From: Acholoe squamosa
Taxonomy: Eukaryota; Annelida; Polychaeta; Phyllodocida; Polynoidae
Reading direction: 5' to 3'
Assembly: GCA_949317995.1 (NCBI GenBank)
Contig: OX439050.1
Span: 20,104,061-20,168,060 of the forward strand
DNA: 64,000 bases
Shown here: positions 12,888 to 23,958 of the stretch, piece by piece
How the letters are laid out: the number at the start of each line of letters is the position of its first letter
Position numbering within the stretch: the first letter of the stretch is position 1
Translations under genes and position numbers: made by a program
The notes under the pieces: generated by a model
The model's input: only the letters and a program-made list of their open reading frames with translations
Database searches by the model: none
What the model was told of the DNA's origin: nothing

Positions 12888-13132
12888 GATACTCTGCAGA
12901 ACCCACTACTCCTGTCATCAGAGGATGAGGAGGCACCCACGGTCCCCGCCGCAGCCAAGGCAGCAGACGCAGGTGTGGAGGATGAGGGCGCATGCGCCCG
13001 TACACGACCGGTCCGGCAGGCTGCAATCCCAGCCCCCCGGGAACGGAGAAGCAGCGGCAGATCGACCGGCCATCGGCCGCACGATGCCTCTCCTCCACCG
13101 CCTCACAACCTGCCCCTGATGGAGGAGATAGT
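12888..13132 (+). CDS. Transposase gene, coding exon 3 (branch point for two products)
   Basis: 245 bases between an acceptor (ACATTTCAG, ending 12887) and a strong donor (AGT|GTAAGT, intron starting 13133). It starts DTLQNPLLLSSEDEEAP, continues Ala/Arg/Pro-rich and ends MEEIV with the last codon split after two bases (GT). Both downstream acceptors complete that codon as valine: G from the small exon at 13302 or C from the large exon at 13666. The first choice runs into a stop after eleven codons, the second continues into the 886-codon main exon. No domain is recognised. Confidence 0.7.
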
Positions 13133-13301
13133 GTAAGTATTATAAAATTGCCCTTGCTACATTGATGCATCATGCTGGTCTTATGGGATTGATGCACCAA
13201 TGAAGTGCTGGCATTATAATATATTTTAAATCAAAATTGTGCATTTCTGACTTATCAACCTTAAAGTAATTTATGTTTTTAAATGTTGCAATTATTTACA
13301 G

Positions 13302-13338
13302 GAAGACCATCCGTAAAAATGCCAGTGATAAGTGAAAT
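13302..13338 (+). CDS. Candidate optional terminal/cassette exon giving a 283-aa short product
   Basis: Follows an acceptor (TTATTTACAG, ending 13301). Joined to exon 3 it reads VKTIRKNASDK and stops at TGA 13333-13335, giving a 283-residue protein made of exons 1-3 plus this tail. A possible donor (AAAT|GTAACT, the same hexamer as the exon 1 donor) follows at 13339, so it may be a stop-containing cassette. Skipping it joins exon 3 to the main exon in frame. The P element makes a truncated repressor by differential splicing, and an analogous role is conceivable here. The exon is predicted from splice signals and phase only. Confidence 0.45.
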
Positions 13339-13434
13339 GTAACTATCCATAGTTCTAGTAAATAGTTGGAAAGCATGTTTAATAGTTGCATGTTTAATTA
13401 CCTACCTGTTAAATGAGTTCAATTGTTTCAAAAT

Positions 13435-13529
13435 GTTACGTATGTGAGGTTTCGTTACGTATGTGAGGTTTCGTTACGTATGTGAGGTTTCGTTATGTAT
13501 GTGAGGTTTCGTTACGTATGTGAGGTTTT
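13435..13529 (+). repeat. Intronic 5 x 19-bp tandem array of the transposon motif
   Basis: Five head-to-tail 19-bp units of GTTACGTATGTGAGGTTTC, one with TTATG for TTACG. Each unit contains a full copy of the subterminal motif in the same forward direction. The array lies in the intron immediately before the main exon, between the optional exon and the 13665 acceptor. The surrounding intron (13339-13434, 13530-13665) shows nothing else. Confidence 0.9.
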
Positions 13530-13665
13530 CAACTGTAGAGTATATTTCTTTGATTAGAAAGATATTGACAGTGTAACAGTGCATGAAATAATCAGACTGC
13601 TTGAATTGACTTCATCCTTTCAATATGCCATGATTTATCACTAACATGTACTCTATACCTTCCAG

Positions 13666-16324
13666 CCCACGCATATGGATTGGTGAGATGACAACCCCAG
13701 GACCGCCCCCCGAAACGACCCAGAACACCCCACCAAACCTGAAGTATACATCACGTAAAACTACAACCCCAAGAACAAACCGGCGCAACTACCAGAAACG
13801 GTTGCTCGGAAGGCGGGCGGAGGAAGCCGAACGGGAGGTGGTGAAACTGCGCACCCAGATTGCCAAGGCCACTCACACCCCCGGTGTTGCACACAGTGAT
13901 AAGCGTGTTGCACCGGACGGCGAACTACCCCCGGCTGTAGCGCACATGGAGGAGGGTGTTGCACCGGACGACGAACTACCCCCGGCTGTAGCGCACATGG
14001 AGGAGCGCGTTGCAACCGACGGCGAACTACCCCACACTTCAGCTCAGCCAGTTGTCTGTGACGTTTTGCTGCAGGGCATCACACAGTTGGACAGCCGTGC
14101 CAAGATTAACCTCCTCCGCCAAGCACTGCCACTCGAAGTCCGTAAGGAAAATGCTAAGGACTTGGCAGGGATTATGGGGGTTGATAAACGCACTGTTGCC
14201 AAAGCCCCTGTGGACAAACCTAACAAGCGTTTGGTGGACCAAGAGGCAAAGGTCAGGCGCGTGGTGGAGTTCTTGTCAGACCCAGAGAACTCCACCATGC
14301 TGGCAGGGAAAAAGGACTATAAGACAGTCAACGGCATTCAGCACCAAAAGAGGAATCTGCGGGACTTTGTGCATGTACTCGCAGACAAGTACAATGAAGC
14401 CAACCCTGACCTGACCATTGGCCGCACAACATTCTACAAAATCAGACAGGCACGGCCATGGTTTGTCATAATCGAAGACCAGCCCGTCAATGAGTGCCTG
14501 TGCGAAAAGCACCAGAACTTTGTGCTCAGGCTCCGAGCTGCTGGCATAAATGACTGTCCGGACGACCTTGTGACATCTACCACCTTAGAGCAGTTTACAC
14601 ACAGATTGAACACCGAGGTGCGCAAGGAGACCATCAAGTACATGACGTGGATCCATCAGGCTGTTGTATATGGGAAGGACAACAAAACAGTGATGAAGCT
14701 CCGCCCACATGTTGTTGAGGCAGAGCCTAGAGCTGAATTCATCCAAAACCTCACAGATGATTTTGGCACCATGGCTGAACATGTGTCCCGTGCTCGTAAC
14801 CAACACCGCGTCATGCGACAGCTGAGGGAGACCCTGTCTTCAGTGGAAGTTACGATCCAGATGGACTTTGCCGAAAACTGGCTCGTAACATACCCCGAGT
14901 CGCCACAGAGTGTGTACTACTCCAAGGAGCCGGTGACGCTACACCCTGCAGTCATCCACTATAGAGATGAACCCACTGGTACCACCAAACACCACTCTCT
15001 GGCGCTCTGTACTGACGACAGGAAACATGACACTGGTGCCATCCTGGCCTTTCTACAAGTCCTGGCAGTGTTCCTCCGTGAAAACCTGCCCGAGGTCAGG
15101 ATGGTCCACTACGCATCGGACTCTCCCTCTAGCCAGTACCGGAACATTTCAGTGTTCTCGTTGCTGGTACGCCACAAAGAGCTACTTGGCGGTCTCCAAG
15201 CGACTTGGACTTACTTTGAGGCGGGCCATGGTAAAGGTCCCTGTGACGGGGTCGGCGCTGCTGCAAAGCGTAATGCAGACAACCTCGTTGCCAGGAAACA
15301 CCTTATCAGGAACGCAGCAGAGTTCGTCGACGAGGGAAACCAACTCGACAGCCTTGTCCACTACGTCTGCGTTCCAGTTGTAGACATCGCTGCCGCCCGC
15401 CTTACCATGGTCTCAGCAAAAGCAGACAAGGCAGTGAAGGGCACCATGCAGGTCCATGCTGCTGTCCCTGCCGAAGCTGGAAAGTCACTCGCTGTCCGTG
15501 ACACATCTTGCTTTGGTAGCTGCTGCTGGGACCATGAAACCTGTGAGTCCAAACGTGGATGTCCGGGATGGGTGACACATCAACTCAAGTTCACCAAGAA
15601 GGACTCTCCCCCACCAAAGCAGACACGAGGCACACGGCGGAAAAACACCCGACCCGTCCGTGCTCCTACTACGGTGGACGTCGCGGATGTCACCACTCCT
15701 CCCCCACCAAAGCAGGTGGACCCTGACTACAATCCGGTCGCGTGTAACAAGCGCCCTAGGGACGGCTCTCCAATTGTGGCACGTAAGGGCACTCGAAGTG
15801 AACGCGTGCCTACTGCTGCCACAACCAACAAGGAGAATGTCCCTCCGTGCACAGCACGAAAGCGTGCCGCGGAGAATGCCGTCGCCGTCCCAATCAACAA
15901 GCGAGTGCGACCAGATCTACCAACGTCCCCTCCAGGATTTGACGACCCAAAGCCCGTGGCCATCGAACAAGCCCAGATTCTATGGCAGGAGGAGTACGAC
16001 TATGGTGACTTTGTCGCCGTGCCCTTCCTGCATGAATCTATTCCCAAGGAGGACACCTGGTACTTGGGGAAAGTGATATGTAGGCATGACGCCGGATATG
16101 AGGTCAGCATGATGGTGCGGCACGAGAAGGACACTACTGCCTTCCATTGGCCGCGGGAGAAGAACGTCTGGTGTCTGGACAGTGATGACATCATGGGAAG
16201 GGTACAGTATACCCCAAAGAGGTTTGGCACCTCATCACGCACTGTCTCATACCAGATCGCAGGCCTCACCATCAAAATTGCCAACATGAAGCTAAAGAAG
16301 AAGCGCGACGATTTGACCTCCTAA
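13666..16324 (+). CDS. Transposase gene, main exon (DDE-like catalytic domain)
   Basis: Open to TAA/stop at 16324. The exon starts after ACCTTCCAG, and one base completes the split valine codon of exon 3, so exons 1+2+3+this give 1,159 codons with no frame break. Residue numbers below count from the codon at 13646. A basic segment and coiled-coil-like heptads occupy about 45-75. A 17-aa repeat (2.7 copies) occupies 87-132, and a helix-turn-helix-like stretch (LAGIMGVDKRTV) 173-184. The motif FYKIR (263-267) is followed by C284, C286 and H289. Candidate acidic triad: D407 in QMDFAENW, D492 in YASDSPSSQYRN and E525 in FEAGHGKGPCDG (D534 is an alternative). A Cys-rich knot lies at 622-639, with Lys/Pro-rich linkers after it and a C-terminal SH3/chromo-like segment (about 783-870, DYGDFVAVPF...WYLGKV). 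The frame is intact, suggesting a recently active copy. Family membership is by recalled motif, not search. Confidence 0.8.
13904..14040 (+). repeat. 51-bp in-frame minisatellite inside the transposase
   Basis: Two full 51-bp units (13904-13954, 13955-14005) and a partial third encode a 17-residue repeat around VAPDGELPPAVAHMEE. The first two units are nearly identical. It lies in the linker between the coiled-coil-like region and the helix-turn-helix-like region, so copy number could vary without harming the catalytic core. Confidence 0.9.
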
Positions 16325-16433
16325 CCGGCTGTCATGCTTCATATCACATCATTCTCCCAGATCAGTTGTCTGTCGTTCACAAGTGTATTTTTATGATGCA
16401 GATGTTCTATGATTTCTGGAATTCTATCGAAAA

Positions 16434-16448
16434 CCTCACATACGTAAC
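16434..16448 (-). promoter_or_regulatory. Transposon motif just downstream of the transposase stop
   Basis: CCTCACATACGTAAC, reverse orientation, one change from consensus (CpG decay form). It immediately precedes the 372-bp array and looks like the ancestral copy from which the array motif was amplified. Confidence 0.75.
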
Positions 16449-16450
16449 GT

Positions 16451-18310
16451 TTTAGACATGTCATAGTAGAATGAACAATATGGTCCTGATTGATGTTGTA
16501 TATTAATTCTCCTGTTTGCAATTATTAATAGAGATATGTGCCTTGTATAAAAAGAGTATTTGAGTTACCCTAGTCTGTATTTAGGTAGGACTGGACTCCC
16601 GCTCAATGTTGGAAGTGTTGCAAAATTGAGAGAATTTATTTTCCGAGCAGTCATAATGACCCATAATACACTCAAAGTGTCTGGATATGGCTTTAAAATA
16701 GCAATTTAAATCATTCTGTACAAGATAAAGTGATGAAGGTGATCTGTGATGTTTATACGTACTGCTCAGGTGGACTTGGAAAGTTCTACCGAAAACCTCA
16801 CGTCCGTAACGTTTTCGGGTGTTTTAGACATGTCATAGTAGAATGAACAATATGGTCCTGATTGATGTTGTATATTAATTCTCCTGTTTGCAATTATTAA
16901 TAGAGATATGTGCCTTGTATAAAAAGAGTATTTGAGTTACCCTAGTCTGTATTTAGGTAGGACTGGACTCCCGCTCAATGTTGGAAGTGTTGCAAAATTG
17001 AGAGAATTTATTTTCCGAGCAGTCATAATGACCCATAATACACTCAAAGTGTCTGGATATGGCTTTAAAATAGCAATTTAAATCATTCTGTACAAGATAA
17101 AGTGATGAAGGTGATCTGTGATGTTTATACGTACTGCTCAGGTGGACTTGGAAAGTTCTACCGAAAACCTCACGTCCGTAACGTTTTCGGGTGTTTTAGA
17201 CATGTCATAGTAGAATGAACAATATGGTCCTGATTGATGTTGTATATTAATTCTCCTGTTTGCAATTATTAATAGAGATATGTGCCTTGTATAAAAAGAG
17301 TATTTGAGTTACCCTAGTCTGTATTTAGGTAGGACTGGACTCCCACTCAATGTTGGAAGTGTTGCAAAATTGAGAGAATTTATTTTCCGAGCAGTCATAA
17401 TGACCCATAATACACTCAAAGTGTCTGGATATGGCTTTAAAATAGCAATTTAAATCATTCTGTACAAGATAAAGTGATGAAGGTGATCTGTGATGTTTAT
17501 ACGTACTGCTCAGGTGGACTTGGAAAGTTCTACCGAAAACCTCACGTCCGTAACGTTTTCGGGTGTTTTAGACATGTCATAGTAGAATGAACAATATGGT
17601 CCTGATTGATGTTGTATATTAATTCTCCTGTTTGCAATTATTAATAGAGATATGTGCCTTGTATAAAAAGAGTATTTGAGTTACCCTAGTCTGTATTTAG
17701 GTAGGACTGGACTCCCACTCAATGTTGGAAGTGTTGCAAAATTGGGAGAATTTTTTTTCCGAGCAGTCATAATGACCCATAATACACTCAAAGTGTCTGG
17801 ATATGGCTTTAAAATAGCAATTTAAATCATTCTGTACAAGATAAAGTGATGAAGGTGATCTGTGATGTTTATACGTACTGCTCAGGTGGACTTGAAAAGT
17901 TCTACCGAAAACCTCACGTCCGTAACGTTTTCGGGTGTTTTAGACATGTCATAGTAGAATGAACAATATGGTCCTGATTGATGTTGTATATTAATTCTCC
18001 TGTTTGCAATGATTAATAGAGATATGTGCCTTGTATAAAAAGAGTATTTGAGTTACCCTAGTCTGTATTTAGGTAGGACTGGACTCCCACTCAATGTTGG
18101 AAGTGTTGCAAAATTGGGAGAATTTTTTTTCCGAGCAGTCATAATGACCCATAATACACTCAAAGTGTCTGGATATGGCTTTAAAATAGCAATTTAAATC
18201 ATTCTGTACAAGATAAAGTGATGAAGGTGATCTGTGATGTTTATACGTACTGCTCAGGTGGACTTGGAAAGTTCTACTGAAAACCTCACGTCCGTAACGT
18301 TTTTTCGGCA
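16451..18310. repeat. Tandem array of five 372-bp units, one motif each
   Basis: Units start at 16451, 16823, 17195, 17567 and 17939 with TTTAGACATGTCATAG. Each ends with CCTCACGTCCGTAAC (16796, 17168, 17540, 17912, 18284) followed by GTTTTCGG. All five motifs share CGTCCG where other copies have CGTACG, so they were amplified from one unit. Units 3-5 share CCCACTCAATG and units 4-5 additionally share GGGAGAATTTTTTTT, a stepwise pattern expected from head-to-tail growth. No coding frame is convincing. The array lies in the 3' untranslated or subterminal region of the transposon. Confidence 0.95.
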
Positions 18311-18830
18311 TTCGGAAGGGTCCACGCAAATTTGGACCATACCGGCCATATCGAATATTGTTGCAAAAGAGCAACATATCTTGAAAGTATGAACATTCTA
18401 GATGGTGGAGATTCATTTTCAGACAGATTTAGTCTTTTTTGAAGGTATGAGGGTAAAGTTAAGAATACTAATCTACATTTTAAAAAATTTCGATAATCTA
18501 CAAAGTTGGCGATGAAGTGTGACAAAAGAAGTTATTGACTGAGGGATTTGATTTTCACTACACTTAAAGACATATATTGTACCATTATGGACATGAAATA
18601 TGATGTAGATAGCATGATATTTAATAGCTTTAATGACTGTCTGAATAAAAACGTTACGTACGTGAGGTTAAAAATATATGGTTTTACGCTGCGGGCTATA
18701 AAAACTGACCCGTTTGGAGTTGGTGACTTGAATCAACCTTTCTAATAAGCCAAGATATAGGGCTATCAATAAATAAAAGTGGCATAAAGTAATATTGAGT
18801 TTTTGAATTTATTGGTTCGCAGGCTGGTGA
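18311..18830. other. Right subterminal unique region with one motif and polyadenylation signals
   Basis: About 520 bases with no supported gene. A forward motif GTTACGTACGTGAGGT lies at 18653-18668. AATAAA occurs at 18644-18649 and twice at 18768-18777 on the plus strand, where a transcript reading through the 372-bp array could end. The 18311-18640 part shows nothing further. Confidence 0.6.
18653..18668 (+). promoter_or_regulatory. Right-end subterminal motif, perfect copy
   Basis: GTTACGTACGTGAGGT, identical to the copy at 11512-11527, 188 bases inside the right end. It is the only forward copy on the right side. Confidence 0.75.
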
Positions 18831-18856
18831 ACATCGCTCACTGAATTGCACCACTG
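18831..18856 (-). repeat. Right terminal inverted repeat
   Basis: 26 bases whose reverse complement begins CAGTGGTGCAATTCA and ends TGAGCGATGT, the partner of the left end. The next base begins satellite sequence. The outermost CAG...CTG is conserved at both ends. Confidence 0.85.
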
Positions 18857-21800
18857 TAGACTCAGCTGAATAAATTGCTACACATTTATTCATCTAAACT
18901 TGTTTCCTATCACATTAACATCATTCTTAGCAAAAATGGTGAATATCAGAAGACATTATTTTTCAAGGGTCAATTTGAAGCAAGACTATAGTCTTACCAA
19001 ATTTTTCCACAAAATATCGAAGTTTCTCGGATCTGTCCCATATCTCTTGTGTATATCCTTTTAGGTATTTCAAACAACCTTCTGAACTTTGGTGCTGATT
19101 TGAGGTATTTAAATAACTTTGCAAGGAGATATTGTGATACCAGCAAAAAGAAAATCAAATGCTTCAGGTTGCCATGAACATACAGACTCAGCTGAATAAA
19201 TTGCTCCACATTTATTCATCTAAACTTGTTTCCTATCACATTAACATCATTCTTATCAAAAATGGTGAATATCGGAAGACATTATTTTTCAAGGGTCAAT
19301 TTGAAGCAAGACTATAGTCTTACCAAATTTTTCCACAAAATATCGAAGTTTCTCGGATCTGTCCCATATCTCATGTGTATATCCTTTTAGGTATTTCAAA
19401 CAACCTTCTGAACTTTGGTGCTGATTTGAGGTATTTAAATAACTTTGCAAGGAGATATTGTGATACCAGCAAAAAAAAAATCAAATGCTTCAGGTTGCCA
19501 TGAACATACAGACTCAGCTGAATAAATTGCTCCACATTTATTCATCTAAACTTGTTTCCTATCACATTAACATCATTCTTAGCAAAAATGGTGAATATCG
19601 GAAGAATTATTTTTCAAGGGTCAATTTGAAGCAAGACTATAGTCTTACGAAATTTTTCCACAAAATATCGAAGTTTCTCAGATCTGTCCCATATCTCTTG
19701 TGTCTATCCTTTTAGGTATTTCAAACAACCTTTTGGACTTTGGTGCTGATTTGAGTTATTTAAATAACTTTGCAAGGAGATATTGTGATACCAGCAAAAA
19801 AAAAATCAAATGCTTCAGGTTGCCATGAACATACAGACTCAGCTGAATAAATTGCTCCACATTTATTCATCTAAACTTGTTTCCTATCACATAAAGATAA
19901 TTCTTAGCAAAAATGGTGAATATCGGAAGACATTATTTTTCAAGGGTCAATTTGAAGCAAGACTATAGTCTTACCAAATTTTTCCACAAAATATCGAAGT
20001 TTCTCAGATCTGTCCCATATCTCTTGTGTCTATCCTTTTAGGTATTTCAAACAACCTTTTGGACTTTGGTGCTGATTTGAGTTATTTAAATAACTTTGCA
20101 AGGAGATATTGTGATACCAGCAAAAAAAAAATCAAATGCTTCAGGTTGCCATGAACATACAGACTCAGCTGAATAAATTGCTCCACATTTATTCATCTAA
20201 ACTTGTTTCCCATCACATTAAGATCATTCTTAGCAAAAATGGTGAATATCGGAAGACATTATTTTTCAAGGGTCAATTTGAAGCAAGACTATAGTCTTAC
20301 CAAATTTATCCACAAAATATCGAAGTTTCTCGGATCTGTCCCATATCTCTTGTGTCTATCCTTTTAGGTATTTCAAACAACCTTTTGGACTTTGGTGCTG
20401 ATTTGAGTTATTTAAATAACTTTGCAATGAGATATTGTGATACCAGCAAAAAAAAAATCAAATGCTTCAGGTTGCCATGAACATACAGACTCAGCTGAAT
20501 AAATTGCTACACATTTATTCATCTAAACTTGTTTCCTATCACATTAACATCATTCTTAGCAAAAATGGTGAATATCGGAAGACATTATTTTTCAAGGGTC
20601 AATTTGAAGCAAGACTATAGTCTTACCAAATTTTTCCACAAAATATCGAAGTTTCTCGGATCTGTCCCATATCTCTTGTGTCTATCCTTTTAGGTATTTC
20701 AAACAACCTTCTGAACTTTGGTGCTGATTTGAGGTATTTAAATAACTTTGCAAGGAGATATTGTGATACCAGCAAAAAGAAAATCAAATGCTTCAGGTTG
20801 CCATGAACATACAGACTCAGCTGAATAAATTGCTCCACATTTATTCATCTAAACTTGTTTCCTATCACATTAAGATAATTCTTAGCAAAAAATTTAATGG
20901 TGAATATCGGAAGACATTATTTTTCAAGGGTCAATTTGAAGCAAGACTATAGTCTTACCAAATTTTTCCACAAAATATCGAAGTTTCTCGGATCTGTCCC
21001 ATATCTCTTGTGTATATCCTTTTAGGTATTTCAAACAACCTTCTGAACTTTGGTGCTGATTTGAGGTATTTAAATAACTTTGCAAGGAGATATTGTGATA
21101 CCAGCAAAAAGAAAATCAAATGCTTCAGGTTGCCATGAACATACAGACTCAGCTGAATAAATTGCTCCACATTTATTCATCTAAACTTGTTTCCTATCAC
21201 ATTAACATCATTCTTAGCAAAAATGGTGAATATCGGAAAACATTATTTTTCAAGGGTCAATTTGAAGCAAGACTATAGTCTTACCAAATTTTTCCACAAA
21301 ATATCGAAGTTTCTCGGATCTGTCCCATATCTCTTGTGTCTATCCTTTTAGGTATTTCAAACAACCTTCTGAACTTTGGTGCTGATTTGAGGTATTTAAA
21401 TAACTTTGCAAGGAGATATTGTGATACCAGCAAAAAGAAAATCAAATGCTTCAGGTTGCCATGATCATACAGACTCAGCTAAATAAATTGCTCCACATTT
21501 ATTCATCTAAACTTGTTTCCTATCACATTAACATCATTCTTAACACAAATGGTGAATATCGGAAGACATTATTTTTCAAGGGTCAATTTGAAGCAAGACT
21601 ATAGTCTTACCAAATTTATCCACAAAATATCGAAGTTTCTCGGATCTGTTCCATATCTCTTGTGTCTATCCTTTTAGGTATTTCAAACAACCTTTTGGAC
21701 TTTGGTGCTGATTTGTGTTATTTAAATAACTTTGCAATGAGATATTGTGATACCAGCAAAAAAAAAAAATCAAATGCTTCAGGTTGCCATGAACATACAG

Positions 21801-23958
21801 ACTCAGCTGAATAAATTGCTCCACATTTATTCATCTAAACTTGTTTCCCTTCACATTAAGATCATTCTTAGCAAAAATGGTGAATATCGGAAGACATTAT
21901 TTTTCAAGGGTCAATTTGAAGCAAGACTATAGTCTTACCAAATTTTTCCACAAAATATCGAAGTTTCTCGGATCTGTCCCATATCTCTTGTGTCTATCCT
22001 TTTAGGTATTTCAAACAACCTTCTGAACTTTGGTGCTGATTTGAGGTATTTAAATAACTTTGCAAGGAGATATTGTGATACCAGCAAAAAGAAAATCAAA
22101 TGCTTCAGGTTGCCATGAACATACAGACTCAGCTGAATAAATTGCTCCACATTTATTCATCTAAACTTGTTTCCTATCACATTAAGATAATTCTTAGCAA
22201 AAAATTTAATGGTGAATATCGGAAGACATTATTTTTCAAGGGTCAATTTGAAGCAAGACTATAGTCTTACCAAATTTTTCCACAAAATATCGAAGTTTCT
22301 CGGATCTGTCCCATATCTCTTGTGTATATCCTTTTAGGTATTTCAAACAACCTTCTGAACTTTGGTGCTGATTTGAGGTATTTAAATAACTTTGCAAGGA
22401 GATATTGTGATACCAGCAAAAAGAAAATCAAATGCTTCAGGTTGCCATGAACATACAGACTCAGCTGAATAAATTGCTCCACATTTATTCATCTAAACTT
22501 GTTTCCTATCACATTAAGATAATTCTTAGCAAAAAATTTAATGGTGAATATCGGAAGACATTATTTTTCAAGGGTCAATTTGAAGCAAGACTATAGTCTT
22601 ACCAAATTTTTCCACAAAATATCGAAGTTTCTCGGATCTGTCCCATATCTCTTGTGTATATCCTTTTAGGTATTTCAAACAACCTTCTGAACTTTGGTGC
22701 TGATTTGAGGTATTTAAATAACTTTGCAAGGAGATATTGTGATACCAGCAAAAAGAAAATCAAATGCTTCAGGTTGCCATGAACATACAGACTCAGCTGA
22801 ATAAATTGCTCCACATTTATTCATCTAAACTTGTTTCCTATCACATTAACATCATTCTTAGCAAAAATGGTGAATATCGGAAAACATTATTTTTCAAGGG
22901 TCAATTTGAAGCAAGACTATAGTCTTACCAAATTTTTCCACAAAATATCGAAGTTTCTCGGATCTGTCCCATATCTCTTGTGTATATCCTTTTAGGTATT
23001 TCAAACAACCTTCTGAACTTTGGTGCTGATTTGAGGTATTTAAATAACTTTGCAAGGAGATATTGTGATACCAGCAAAAAGAAAATCAAATGCTTCAGGT
23101 TGCCATGATCATACAGACTCAGCTAAATAAATTGCTCCACATTTATTCATCTAAACTTGTTTCCTATCACATTAACATCATTCTTAACACAAATGGTGAA
23201 TATCGGAAGACATTATTTTTCAAGGGTCAATTTGAAGCAAGACTATAGTCTTACCAAATTTATCCACAAAATATCGAAGTTTCTCGGATCTGTTCCATAT
23301 CTCTTGTGTCTATCCTTTTAGGTATTTCAAACAACCTTTTGGACTTTGGTGCTGATTTATGTTATTTAAATAACTTTGCAATGAGATATTGTGATACCAG
23401 CAAAAAAAAAAATCAAATGCTTCAGGTTGCCATGAACATACAGACTCAGCTGAATAAATTGCTCCACATTTATTCATCTAAACTTGTTTCCCTTCACATT
23501 AAGATCATTCTTAGCAAAAATGGTGAATATCGGAAGACATTATTTTTCAAGGGTCAATTTGAAGCAAGACTATAGTCTTACGAAATTTATCCACAAAATA
23601 TCGAAGTTTCTCGGATCTGTCCCATATCTCTTGTGTCTATCCTTTTAGGTATTTCAAACAACCTTTTGGACTTTGGTGCTGATTTGAGTTATTTAAATAA
23701 CTTTGCAATGAGATATTGTGATACCAGCAAAAAAAAAATCAAATGCTTCAGGTTGCCATGAACATACAGACTCAGCTGAATAAATTGCTACACATTTATT
23801 CATCTAAACTTGTTTCCTATCACATTAACATCATTCTTAGCAAAAATGGTGAATATTGGAAGACATTATTTTTCAAGGGTCAATTTGAAGCAAGACTATA
23901 GTCTTACGAAATTTTTCCACAAAATATCGAAGTTTCTCAGATCTGTCCAATATCTCTT

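Larger units (their letters stand above)
9865..18856 (+). mobile_element. 8,992-bp DNA transposon inserted in a satellite monomer
   Basis: The satellite stops within GAACATACAGACTCAG at 9864 and resumes at 18857 with TAGACTCAGCTG, so one monomer was split. The insert starts CAGGGGGG and ends CACCACTG, and its ends are imperfect inverted repeats sharing TGAGCGATGT. It carries a spliced DDE-like transposase gene, about 19 copies of a 15-16 bp motif in both orientations, and a 372-bp tandem array. The flanking bases are TA on both sides, but relative to the satellite consensus two bases (CA) are missing after the right TA, so no clean target-site duplication can be read. The superfamily is not certain. 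The transposase resembles the diverse animal elements whose proteins carry an HGKGPCDG-type motif (recalled from family knowledge, not searched). Confidence 0.9.

Noticed and set aside
16900..16930. TATAAAAA in each 372-bp unit as a repeated promoter
   Set aside because: An isolated AT-rich match without other promoter features or a downstream coding frame.
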